Positions 1 through 6,790 are shown, counted from the first letter of the stretch. The stretch is DNA of 6,926 nucleotides from Opitutus sp. GAS368 (GCA_945862035.1 CAMAXB010000164.1:1-6926); one strand, 5' to 3'. Numbers and translations: made by a program. The notes: generated by a model not told the origin, from the letters alone.

Positions 1-92
1 GGAACTTCCTCGGCTCGAACTGTGGCTGGCCTCGCCGAGGCCGGCCCGAGGAGCGCGCAGGCCAGAAGAAAGCCGCCGAACGAACCCCGGCA
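1..92. other. Left edge, no assignable gene
   Basis: No gene can be supported here. On the + strand, frame 1 is open from the window edge to a TGA at 94-96, so it could be the last 31 codons of a gene entering from the left. Its predicted tail is Arg/Pro-rich and resembles nothing I recognise. On the - strand an ATG at 93-91 opens a frame running off the edge, but it has no ribosome binding site and its peptide looks like random GC-rich sequence. The stretch does contain one strong hairpin, listed separately. Confidence 0.3.
24..46. repeat. GC-rich hairpin, possible terminator of an upstream gene
   Basis: Positions 24-33 pair with 37-46 as a 10-bp stem (one G-T pair, at 27/43) closed by a 3-base loop, GCC. 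No T-run follows on either strand, so it is not a classical intrinsic terminator. It could mark the end of whatever gene lies to the left, which would insulate the thiamin-controlled transcript that starts about 80 bases downstream. It may equally be a chance product of GC-rich coding sequence. Confidence 0.35.
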
Positions 93-120
93 TTGACACG
101 CGGCGCAAACGGACTTTGGT
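93..120 (+). promoter_or_regulatory. Candidate promoter of the receptor gene
   Basis: A perfect -35 hexamer, TTGACA, lies at 93-98. With a 16-base spacer the best -10 position is 115-120 (TTTGGT), which is only a weak match to TATAAT. Transcription would start around 126-128, just at the foot of the TPP aptamer, and this position supports the call more than the -10 box does. A small perfect hairpin (CGGAC at 110-114, GTCCG at 119-123) overlaps the -10 region. The call rests on the -35 box and the location. Confidence 0.45.
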
Positions 121-124
121 CCGC

Positions 125-225
125 CTTGCTCGTAGGGGTGTCCTCCGCGGAGGACTGAGATTGCGGTGCGCTCGGCCGCTCGACCCTTTGAACCTGAAAC
201 GGATCATACCGGCGAAGGAAACAAG
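125..225 (+). promoter_or_regulatory. TPP riboswitch (THI element) aptamer
   Basis: All conserved blocks of the thiamin pyrophosphate aptamer are present in order. The P2 strand GGGGTG (135-140) pairs with ACCC at 183-186. The P3 hairpin is perfect: 141-146 pairs with 149-154. It is followed by the pyrimidine-sensing CTGAGA at 155-160. The second arm carries GAACCTG (190-196), GGATCATACC (201-210) and GGCGAAGGAA (211-220), with P4 (193-195/216-218) and P5 (200-202/209-211) pairing, and the GCG at 212-214 that contacts the pyrophosphate in known TPP aptamers. P1 is short: CTTG 125-128 with CAAG 222-225. The segment at 161-182 is probably the variable P3a insert. The element sits directly upstream of the TonB receptor and is expected to switch it off when TPP is abundant. 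No terminator with a T-run follows, so translational control is more likely than attenuation. Confidence 0.95.
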
Positions 226-253
226 CTCGATCGCGCCTTCGCGGGATCGTCTT

Positions 254-297
254 CCGACCCGGGAGTCCGATTTGGGTCGGGCATTTATCACAAATGC
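254..297 (+). promoter_or_regulatory. Tandem hairpins over the start codon, likely expression platform
   Basis: Hairpin A: CCGACCC (254-260) pairs perfectly with GGGTCGG (274-280) around a 13-base loop. Hairpin B begins at the next base: GCATTT (281-286) pairs perfectly with AAATGC (292-297) around ATCAC, and its 3' arm contains the ATG of the receptor gene (294-296). No clear Shine-Dalgarno sequence precedes the ATG, so hiding the start codon itself is a plausible control. The same CGACCC as in the 5' arm of hairpin A also occurs in the aptamer at 181-186, overlapping the 3' strand of P2. GGGTCG at 274-279 could therefore pair with either copy, giving a possible switch. The pairings are seen; the regulatory role is inferred. 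Confidence 0.55.
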
Positions 298-2444
298 AAC
301 TCCCGACACGAATCCTGCTCCTCAGCACCGCGTTCTCCGCCCTGACGGCGCTGCCCGCCCAGCCCACCTCCGGCGCCGCGCCTGCGGCCCCGCCCGCCTC
401 CCCGGGACCTGCAATCACGCTGGAAGCCCTCAAGGTCACCGCCGACCTCTGGGCCTCCCCCCTTGATCGTATCCCGGCGAGCGTCACCGTCCTCGATTCC
501 GCCGCGCTCGCCGACGGGGGCATCCGCCATTTCGGCGACCTCGTCGACCGGATCCCCAATCTGACCTGGACCGGCGGCACCAGCCGCCCGCGCCATCTGC
601 AGATTCGCGGGATCGGCGAAAACTCCCAGTTCGAGGGCGAGACCCCCGACTCGGCCGTGCGCTTTCTCATCGATGACCTCGACTTCACCGGGCTCGGCTC
701 GCTCGGCGGCACCTTCGACCTGAGCCAGGTCGAGGTCCTCCGCGGTCCCCAGGCCGGCGCCTTCGGGGCCAACGCCGCGGGTGGCGTCGTCCGGCTCGTC
801 TCCCACGCGCCGACGCCCTACTGGACCGGCCTCGTCGAGGCCACCGTCGGCGAGGACGACCTGCGCGCCGGCGGCTTCGCCGTCGGCGGTCCCCTGATCG
901 CGGCGCGGCCCAATGAGCTCATGGCCCGCCTCTCCGTTCACCAGAGCGAGAGCGACGGATTCCGCCGCAACCTCACGCTCAACGCCGACACCAATGCCCG
1001 CGACGAGTTCACCGCCCGCCTCCGCGCGGCGTGGAATCCCCACCCGGCGTGGAACTGGGAGGGCGCCCTGCTCTATTCCGATCTCGCCAACGGGTACGAT
1101 CTCTTCGCCCTCGACAACAACGGCAAGTTCACCCTCAGCGATCAACCCGGACGCGACGCGCAGGAATCCCGCGCCGCCAGCCTGCGCGGTACCTACACGG
1201 GCTCGCCGACCGTCTGGTTCACGACCGTGACGAGCGGCGCGTCGATCGACTCCGTCTACAGCTACGACGACGACTGGACCGCCGCTTCCTACCGGGGCTT
1301 CAGCGACCTCCGGCGCGAGCGCGCGGTCATTAATCAGGAACTCCGCCTCGACTCCGTGGCCGCCCAGGACGCGGTCGGTGCCATCGACCGCTGGACGGTC
1401 GGCACGTACTTTGCCCAGATCGACGAGGACAGCCGGTACACCAACGAGGATCCAGAAAACATCCGCGGCCTCACGACCGCCTATCAATCACGGAACATGG
1501 CCGTCTTCGGTCAGATCGGCCACGACCTGACCGACCGCAGCCGGCTGGTCCTCGGCCTCCGGGCGGAACAGATCGCCATCGATGGCTCCGGCCTGCGCAC
1601 TCGGTTTCGCAAAACCCCGGCCCGCTTCGACGCGCCTCTGCGGCTGGCACCATCCTTTGACGGCACGTTGGTGGGCGGCAAGATCAGCTACGAGCTCGAC
1701 CTCACGTCGAGCCACCTTTTCTTCGCCTCGGTCACCCGCGGCTACAAGGGAGGCGGCATCAATATCGACGCGCGCATCGACCCCGCCTCCGACCCGCTGA
1801 CCTACGCCACCGAGGGGCTGTGGAACTATGAGATCGGTTTTCGCGGCCGCTGGCTTGACCAGCGCCTGACGGGCGAACTCACGGCGTTCCACCTGACCCG
1901 TCATGACTCGCAGGTGCGTGATTCCGCCGGCTTCGGCGGCAGCTACCGCTTCTTCACCGACAATGCGAACGGGGCGGCGGTCACGGGTCTGGAGTCGTCT
2001 GCCACGGTGCGCCTCACCGGGTCGTGGTCCGTCCGCGGCTCATTCGCGTTGCTGGATTCGAAGCTCGATCCGTTCACGCTCGTCAACGGCAACACCGGCG
2101 GTGGCCGGCGGCTCGCCGCCACGCCGCGCCACAGCTACACCCTCGGACTGGGCTACCACCCGGAGTCGGGTCTGTTTGGCAACGTCGATCTGACCGGCCG
2201 CGCCCGCCAGTTCGATTCGAACAACCAGAATGAGGAGCGCAGCGCGTTCAACGTGCTCAACGCGTCGATCGGCCACAGCTGGCGTGCGTGGACCTTCACG
2301 CTGTGGGCCCGCAACCTCACCGACGCCGTCTACGAAAACCGGGTGTACTTCTTCGGCAACGCGGATCCCGACTACGCCGAGACCCGCTACGAAGCCCGCG
2401 CGGATCCCCGCCAATTCGGCGTCACCGCCGCCTACCGCTTCTAA
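294..2444 (+). CDS. TonB-dependent outer-membrane receptor, probably for thiamin or a thiamin compound
   Basis: The 716-residue product is a gated outer-membrane channel that should draw on TonB-ExbB-ExbD energy to import a scarce substrate. Residues 1-22 form a signal peptide (Arg6, hydrophobic 7-20, likely cleavage after Leu-Pro-Ala22). A Pro/Ala-rich linker (24-40) leads to a TonB-box-like LEALKVTA at 43-50. The plug domain follows (about 55-170), with the signature VEVLRG at 146-151 and GANAAGGVV just after it. The rest is a beta-barrel of alternating aromatic and polar strands, ending in YRF with the usual terminal Phe for barrel assembly. There is no N-terminal STN signalling domain, and I see no cysteine. 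The length is normal for a 22-strand receptor. The ATG at 294 gives a complete signal peptide, though it lacks a clear Shine-Dalgarno. Substrate cannot be read from the protein: the TPP riboswitch directly upstream is the evidence for thiamin, as in known thiamin-regulated receptors of Bacteroidetes. Protein similarity alone would suggest only a generic siderophore-type receptor. The family call is firm and the substrate is an inference. Confidence 0.93.
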   Translation: MQLPTRILLLSTAFSALTALPAQPTSGAAPAAPPASPGPAITLEALKVTADLWASPLDRIPASVTVLDSAALADGGIRHFGDLVDRIPNLTWTGGTSRPRHLQIRGIGENSQFEGETPDSAVRFLIDDLDFTGLGSLGGTFDLSQVEVLRGPQAGAFGANAAGGVVRLVSHAPTPYWTGLVEATVGEDDLRAGGFAVGGPLIAARPNELMARLSVHQSESDGFRRNLTLNADTNARDEFTARLRAAWNPHPAWNWEGALLYSDLANGYDLFALDNNGKFTLSDQPGRDAQESRAASLRGTYTGSPTVWFTTVTSGASIDSVYSYDDDWTAASYRGFSDLRRERAVINQELRLDSVAAQDAVGAIDRWTVGTYFAQIDEDSRYTNEDPENIRGLTTAYQSRNMAVFGQIGHDLTDRSRLVLGLRAEQIAIDGSGLRTRFRKTPARFDAPLRLAPSFDGTLVGGKISYELDLTSSHLFFASVTRGYKGGGINIDARIDPASDPLTYATEGLWNYEIGFRGRWLDQRLTGELTAFHLTRHDSQVRDSAGFGGSYRFFTDNANGAAVTGLESSATVRLTGSWSVRGSFALLDSKLDPFTLVNGNTGGGRRLAATPRHSYTLGLGYHPESGLFGNVDLTGRARQFDSNNQNEERSAFNVLNASIGHSWRAWTFTLWARNLTDAVYENRVYFFGNADPDYAETRYEARADPRQFGVTAAYRF

Positions 2445-2506
2445 GGCGGAACGCGTTGCCCTCAAGGCGCTGGCTTGGTCACCGCAGCCACGGCGATTCG
2501 ATCCAA

Positions 2507-2556
2507 CGGCTTGGGGGCAAGCCGCTCCACCTCGATCCCCGGGTCAGCGACCCCGG
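2507..2556. terminator. Two hairpins in the convergent spacer, possible bidirectional terminator
   Basis: The 143-base spacer between the two convergent stop codons holds two stems. CGGCTTG (2507-2513) pairs perfectly with CAAGCCG (2518-2524) around GGGG. A second stem pairs 2539-2545 with 2549-2556, with one bulged C (2554) and an AGC loop. Neither is followed by a T-run on either strand, so a classical intrinsic terminator is not shown. The location between converging genes is the main argument for a termination role. I see nothing else in the spacer. Confidence 0.4.
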
Positions 2557-2587
2557 CCACAACGAGCGATTCCAGCCAAACGTCAAC

Positions 2588-5500
2588 CTAGCGGCGAAAC
2601 AGCGAATCGAGCGCGCCCAAGCTCTTGACGGGCCCGCTCTTCTTGTCGGCAGCCACCACCGGCGCGATCACGATGGGGGTCTGCGCCGGCGCGGGCGTCG
2701 CCGATGCCGTCACCGGTTTGGTCCCAGCACGCAACTCCACCAAGATCCGTTCCAGCTTCACCGGCGACACCGGCTCGGCCGTGCCCAGTTCCTGCGCAAA
2801 CAAGCTCACGCGCAGCTCCTCCACCAACCAGCGGTAGCTCTCCCCACCCGGTCGATCGCGGACCCCCGCCAGAGCCGCAACAAAGGGCGCGAGCTGCGCG
2901 GCGCGTTCACGATCCTTGATCGGGTTCTGCTTCCAGCGGTCCGCTCGCACCTTCATCGCCTTTAAATAACGCGGCAGCTGGGGCACTTGGCCGTAGGGCG
3001 TCACCTGTACGAAATCGGCCGGAAGCAGAGCCTTGAGGTCCGGCCCCAGGCCGCCGTACGGCGTCGGGTGGACCAGCAGGTTTTGCCGCAGCGACAGGAT
3101 TTCGCGCAGGAGGTCGCCCAGCCGCGGCACGAGGCCACGCAGGTCGCCCTTGGCCTTCTCCACGGCTGCGGAGAATCCCGCCGCGGTGCGCGCGCCCACC
3201 CGCGAAGGATCACAGAGCCATCGCCGGAGGGTGACATAAGCCTGCTCCTGCAGGCTTTCGATCGGCATCAGGGTCGACGCCAGCGTGCCTAGATCGCGCA
3301 GGCTCTTCAGGTCCTTCTGCAACCAAGCGAGCTCGTAGCGCAGCTGCAGCTCGATCAGACGCGCGAGCCCCCGTGCCGTGCCCTCCGCCGCCTCGTCCGC
3401 CGTTCGCTGGAGCCGCAGGGCCACGCCCTCGACCGCCGGAAGCACCGCGGGAAAGGCATACACCGGCACGCCGGCCTGATCGCAGACATGCACCCGCTCG
3501 GGCAGATCGCCAAAGGTCCACGCCGTCTGGTCCACCTTCTCCCACTTGCGGCGCGCCTCGCGCCACGCGGCCGGATCCTCGCGCGACACAGCTGCACTGG
3601 CCTCGCGCGATCGCACCGCAAGCGACGCGCGGATCTCGTCGAGCTCACGCGAGGCACACAATTCACCGCCCTCGTCATCCACGACGCGGACTCGCACGCG
3701 CAGGTGATCCGGCGGCGGTTTCCCCGCCCAGATTTCCAGATCGATGCGCACCTTGAAGCGCTCCTCGATCTGCGCCGCCAGCGCCGCCGGCAGGGACTCA
3801 CGCCGGCCGGTCAGCCGATCGCGCTGGGCCACCTGCCCCGCGAGGCTCTTCGCCGTGTCCGCCAGCGGCAGAAAGGCGCGCCGCAGCTCCTTCGGCAGCG
3901 CCCGGAGGTAGTGCTCCACCTTCGCCTCCAGATGTCCCGGCACGGCCCAATCCAGCGCGGCCAGCGTCAGGGTCTCGGCCGCGCGGACATTCACCTCCAA
4001 CGTCACCCCGTCGTCCGTCTGGCCCGGCTTGTAGGCGTAGTTCAGCGGCAGCGCGTGATTCTCGATCGGCAGCGCCTCCGGGAACGCCCCAGCGTCAAAC
4101 GGAATCTCCTCCGGGTCGCGCAGGTCCTCGGGCTCCATCAGCAGGAAGCGCGGCTCGGCTCCCTTGCGCGAGCGCACCAGATCGACGAGTTCAGCCACGG
4201 AAGAAATCCCTTCGACCGGCGCGGCCGGATCGAGCCCCGGAGTGAGCCGGCCCGCGTAGTAACGGTAGGCCGCCTCATCCAGATTGTGATAGCCCGCATC
4301 GCGTGCGCGGGTGAGCAGGTTCTCGATTTTCTCCCGCACCGCGCGATTGTGCGCCACGAAATCGAACGGCCAGGTGATCGTGTCGTTCACCAGCCCTTCG
4401 CGGATGAACAGCTCTGTAGCGTGCACCGGATCAATCTTGCCGTAGCTGACCGAGCGCGCCTCAAGTTCCAAGCCGTAAAGGCGGGTGCGCTGGCGCACGA
4501 GGACCCGGCCGCCCTCCTCATTCCAGAACGGCTCGGTGTGTGCCACGCGCACCAGATGCGAGCCGAGATCGAGCGCCCACAGCGGATCGAGGCGGGCGTT
4601 GGTCCGCGCGTAGAGCCGCGACGTCTCCATGATTTCCGCCGCCATCAGCCAGCGCGGTCCCCGCTTGTCGCGGTTGGCCTTCTCAGCCGGTGGCTTGCCG
4701 GCACCGGGCTTCTTCTTGTCGTCCTTCGCAAAGAGGACCGATCCGGGGAAAATCGTGACGCGCCGGTCGTGCGTGGCCTTGTACCCGCCGTTCTCGTCAT
4801 CGCGCACGGCGATATTGCCGAGCAGGCCGGCCAGAATGCTGCGGTGGATGGCCCGGTAAGCGGGCGCGCCGAAGTCGAGCTTGAGGCCGGTGCCGCCCTC
4901 CGCGGTCGGTTTGATCCCGTCGTAGACCGAGGTCGCCTTGAAATCCTCCCGCGATTCGAGCGTATCGAGGAGCTGCGCATGGATGTCGCGCCACTCTCGC
5001 ATGCGAATGTAGCTCAGGAAATGATCGCGGCAGAAACGCCGCTGCCGGGCCTGGGAAAGCCGCTCGAACTCGTCGTGAAAGTCCTCCCACAGATTGAGCA
5101 GGGTGAGAAAATCGGAATCGGGGTGGACGAAGCGCCGGTGGGCGGCGTCGGCCTGCGCCTGCTTTTCCAGCGGGCGCTCCCGCGGGTCCTGGATGCTCAG
5201 GCCGGCGGCGATGACCAGGACCTCGCGCAGGCATCTCTCGTTGCGCGCCTGCAGGATCATGCGGCCGACGGTGGGATCGACCGGCAGGCGGGCGAGCTCG
5301 CGCCCGAGCTCCGTCAGCTGCGCTGACGGAGCGGGAGAAGGGAGCAGGGAGGAAGAGGAATGGCCGGACTCAGAGTTGGCCGATGTCTGAACGATCTGGT
5401 TTTCCCTGCGCCCTTCTCCATTCTCCCTTCTCCCTGCCGCCGCATCGGCGGCGGCAATCGCTCCCAGCTCCTCCAGCAGGGCATAGCCGGCGCGGATCGA

Positions 5501-6751
5501 CTTGGCCGCGGGCATGTTGATGAAGGGGAAACGCTCGATGTCGCCGAGGCCAAAGGCCTTCATGCGCAGGATGACGTCCGCCAGGTTCGCCCGCTGGATC
5601 TCCGGCTGGGCAAAGCGCGGACGCTCACCGAAGTCCTTTTCGGAGTAGAGGCGGATGCAGACGCCCGCCGAGACGCGACCGGCACGGCCCTTGCGCTGAT
5701 CGGCGCTTGATTGGGCAACCGGCTCGATCGGCAGGCGGCGGGTGCGGGCTTGCGGCGCGTAGCGGCTCACCCGCGCGAGCCCCGTGTCGACCACGAAGCG
5801 GATGCCCGGGATCGTCAGTGAGGTCTCCGCAATGTTCGTGGCGATGATGACCTTGCGCCGCTGGCTGGGGGCAAAGACCCGCTGCTGCTCGGCGTTGGAG
5901 AGCCGGCCGAAGAGCGGGACGATCTCCACCCCGCGCACGCGGCCGGTGAGAAGATCCGCGGTTTCGCGGATATCGCGCTCGCTGGGCATGAAGACCAGCA
6001 CGTCGCCCGAGTCGCTTTCGCGTGCAATCCGTTCCACGGCCTCGGCCGCGCCATCGACATAATGCAGGGCCTCTGCGCGCCCAACGGGCTCATCGCCGTC
6101 GGCGGCGTCGGAGCCCAGCGAATCAAGCGGGGCGTAGATCACCTCGACCGGGTGCGTGCGACCCGAGACCTCAATGATCGGTGCACCGTCGAACGCAGTC
6201 GAGAAGGCAGCGGTGTCGATCGTCGCCGAGGTGATGATGATCTTCAGCTCGGGACGCTTGTAGCGCAGGGTCCGGAGGTGCCCGAGCAGGAAGTCGATGT
6301 TGAGCGAGCGCTCGTGCGCCTCGTCGATGATCAGCGTGTCGTAGCCGCGCAGGAGCGGATCGCCCTGCACCTCGGCGAGCAGCATGCCATCGGTGAGGAA
6401 CTTGATCAGCGTGGCCGGGGTGGTCTGGTCGCTGAAGCGGATCTTGCAGCCAACCTCGCGGCCCCAGGTGACATTCAGCTCCTCGGCGACGCGACGGGAA
6501 ACGGACAGGGCGGCCACGCGCCGCGGCTGGGTGCAGGCGATGCGCCCCTTGGTCCCGCAGCCGGCCGCGAGGCAGAACTTGGGGATCTGGGTGGTTTTAC
6601 CCGAGCCGGTTTCACCGGCCAAAATAACGACTTGGTTGGCTTGGATCGCCGCGATGATCTCGTCCGCCCGGCTGCTGATGGGCAGTTCCGGGGGGAATTC
6701 GAGTCGAAAGGGAAAGGAGGGCCGGGCCGCGGACACCCCGGGGTTGTGCAC
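2588..6751 (-). CDS. hrpA: HrpA-type ATP-dependent DEAH-box RNA helicase
   Basis: A cytoplasmic 3'-5' RNA helicase of 1387 residues; in E. coli HrpA acts on stalled or collided ribosomes and in mRNA processing. Motifs seen: I GETGSGKT (46-53), Ia TQPRRVAA (74-81), Ib TDGML (120-124), II DEAH (143-146), III SAT (175-177), IV LVFMPS (252-257), V TNIAETSLT (305-313), VI QRKGRAGR (352-359). All catalytic residues are intact. A winged helix and HA2 domain follow (about 375-560), then an OB-like region (about 590-672), then DUF3418 (about 700-1340) with HrpA landmarks such as METSRLYAR, GKIDP and LPLNYAYKPG. It is longer than the roughly 1300 residues of E. coli HrpA because of three additions: residues 440-473 in HA2 (an inverted-repeat insertion), a Lys-rich stretch about 675-698, and a Pro/Ala tail ending SLGALDSLFRR. 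The start is GTG at 6751-6749; no upstream Shine-Dalgarno is visible, and an in-frame GTG at codon 6 is an alternative. The gene is convergent with the receptor and appears monocistronic within the window. No functional link to thiamin is apparent. Confidence 0.96.
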   Translation of the reverse strand: MHNPGVSAARPSFPFRLEFPPELPISSRADEIIAAIQANQVVILAGETGSGKTTQIPKFCLAAGCGTKGRIACTQPRRVAALSVSRRVAEELNVTWGREVGCKIRFSDQTTPATLIKFLTDGMLLAEVQGDPLLRGYDTLIIDEAHERSLNIDFLLGHLRTLRYKRPELKIIITSATIDTAAFSTAFDGAPIIEVSGRTHPVEVIYAPLDSLGSDAADGDEPVGRAEALHYVDGAAEAVERIARESDSGDVLVFMPSERDIRETADLLTGRVRGVEIVPLFGRLSNAEQQRVFAPSQRRKVIIATNIAETSLTIPGIRFVVDTGLARVSRYAPQARTRRLPIEPVAQSSADQRKGRAGRVSAGVCIRLYSEKDFGERPRFAQPEIQRANLADVILRMKAFGLGDIERFPFINMPAAKSIRAGYALLEELGAIAAADAAAGRRENGEGRRENQIVQTSANSESGHSSSSLLPSPAPSAQLTELGRELARLPVDPTVGRMILQARNERCLREVLVIAAGLSIQDPRERPLEKQAQADAAHRRFVHPDSDFLTLLNLWEDFHDEFERLSQARQRRFCRDHFLSYIRMREWRDIHAQLLDTLESREDFKATSVYDGIKPTAEGGTGLKLDFGAPAYRAIHRSILAGLLGNIAVRDDENGGYKATHDRRVTIFPGSVLFAKDDKKKPGAGKPPAEKANRDKRGPRWLMAAEIMETSRLYARTNARLDPLWALDLGSHLVRVAHTEPFWNEEGGRVLVRQRTRLYGLELEARSVSYGKIDPVHATELFIREGLVNDTITWPFDFVAHNRAVREKIENLLTRARDAGYHNLDEAAYRYYAGRLTPGLDPAAPVEGISSVAELVDLVRSRKGAEPRFLLMEPEDLRDPEEIPFDAGAFPEALPIENHALPLNYAYKPGQTDDGVTLEVNVRAAETLTLAALDWAVPGHLEAKVEHYLRALPKELRRAFLPLADTAKSLAGQVAQRDRLTGRRESLPAALAAQIEERFKVRIDLEIWAGKPPPDHLRVRVRVVDDEGGELCASRELDEIRASLAVRSREASAAVSREDPAAWREARRKWEKVDQTAWTFGDLPERVHVCDQAGVPVYAFPAVLPAVEGVALRLQRTADEAAEGTARGLARLIELQLRYELAWLQKDLKSLRDLGTLASTLMPIESLQEQAYVTLRRWLCDPSRVGARTAAGFSAAVEKAKGDLRGLVPRLGDLLREILSLRQNLLVHPTPYGGLGPDLKALLPADFVQVTPYGQVPQLPRYLKAMKVRADRWKQNPIKDRERAAQLAPFVAALAGVRDRPGGESYRWLVEELRVSLFAQELGTAEPVSPVKLERILVELRAGTKPVTASATPAPAQTPIVIAPVVAADKKSGPVKSLGALDSLFRR
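5308..5332. repeat. Perfect 11-bp-stem hairpin abutting the insertion in hrpA
   Basis: GCTCCGTCAGC (5308-5318) pairs without mismatch with GCTGACGGAGC (5322-5332) around TGC. The 5308-5318 arm encodes the conserved LTELG start of the second half of HA2 on the minus strand. The other arm encodes the non-conserved Ala-Pro-Ser-Ala beside the 102-bp insertion, which begins at the next base (5333). One arm therefore looks native, and the other like an inverted copy of it or part of the inserted element. Confidence 0.7.
5333..5434. repeat. 102-bp in-frame element with 12-bp terminal inverted repeats inside hrpA
   Basis: GGGAGAAGGGAG (5333-5344) is exactly mirrored by CTCCCTTCTCCC (5423-5434), leaving 78 bases between them. 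The whole is 102 bp, or 34 codons, and falls exactly on codon boundaries 440-473 of hrpA, so it adds residues without shifting frame. It encodes an Arg/Glu/Asn stretch followed by a Ser-rich one, unlike the flanking helicase sequence. It splits HA2 between the ELGAI and LTELGRELARLPVDP segments, which normally lie only a few residues apart in this family. It has no coding capacity of its own, so if mobile it would be a miniature, non-autonomous element. The outer parts are polypurine on one strand (about 5333-5360) and polypyrimidine near 5411-5435. No convincing target-site duplication was found. The inverted repeat is seen; its origin by insertion is inferred. Confidence 0.65.
5435..5456. 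repeat. Perfect 9-bp-stem hairpin abutting the other end of the insertion
   Basis: Positions 5435-5443 pair perfectly with 5448-5456 (TGCCGCCGC with GCGGCGGCA) around ATCG. It begins at the base after the 102-bp element ends. On the coding strand it makes the Ala/Asp stretch at residues 433-439 of the helicase, which is not a conserved part of HA2. GCC/GGC runs produce such stems easily, so chance is possible. The exact abutment on the element, matched on its other side, is what makes it worth recording. Confidence 0.5.
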
Positions 6752-6790
6752 CGAACCGGGCGGGCGAGTCCAGAGTGATCCGGTGGCGGG

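Noticed and set aside
1..83. Signal-peptide-like stretch on the - strand (FLLACALLGPASA in one frame)
   Set aside because: No ATG, GTG or TTG exists upstream in that frame between here and the riboswitch, so it cannot be a normal gene start.
254..286. Intrinsic terminator after the TPP aptamer
   Set aside because: Hairpin 254-280 is followed by GCATTTATCA, which lacks a T-run, so transcription attenuation is not supported; start-codon hiding fits better.
116..466. 116-codon + strand frame running through the riboswitch into the receptor gene
   Set aside because: Its codons would have to encode the conserved aptamer, and its end lies in another frame of the receptor. The Arg/Pro-rich product looks random.
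288..1487. 399-codon open frame on the - strand opposite the TonB receptor
   Set aside because: It is fully covered by the receptor gene, is Gly/Ala/Glu/Val-rich with no domain, and would end in front of the riboswitch. It is a shadow frame.
294..2444. Receptor as a FecA-type signalling transducer
   Set aside because: There is no STN domain between signal peptide and TonB box, and no sigma/anti-sigma pair is visible nearby.
3488..5326. 612-codon open frame on the + strand opposite hrpA
   Set aside because: It lies wholly inside the certain hrpA gene, has the Arg/Leu/Gln-rich content expected from the reverse of GC-rich coding sequence, and shows no recognisable domain.
5333..5434. Sequencing or assembly artefact, or frameshift, in hrpA
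   Set aside because: The segment is exactly 34 codons, the frame is intact on both sides and conserved HA2 sequence resumes immediately, so the gene reads through as one protein.
6062..6778. 238-codon + strand frame opposite the helicase motif region
   Set aside because: It lies antisense to the conserved Walker A and DEAH regions; stop-free length is explained by GC content and codon bias of hrpA.
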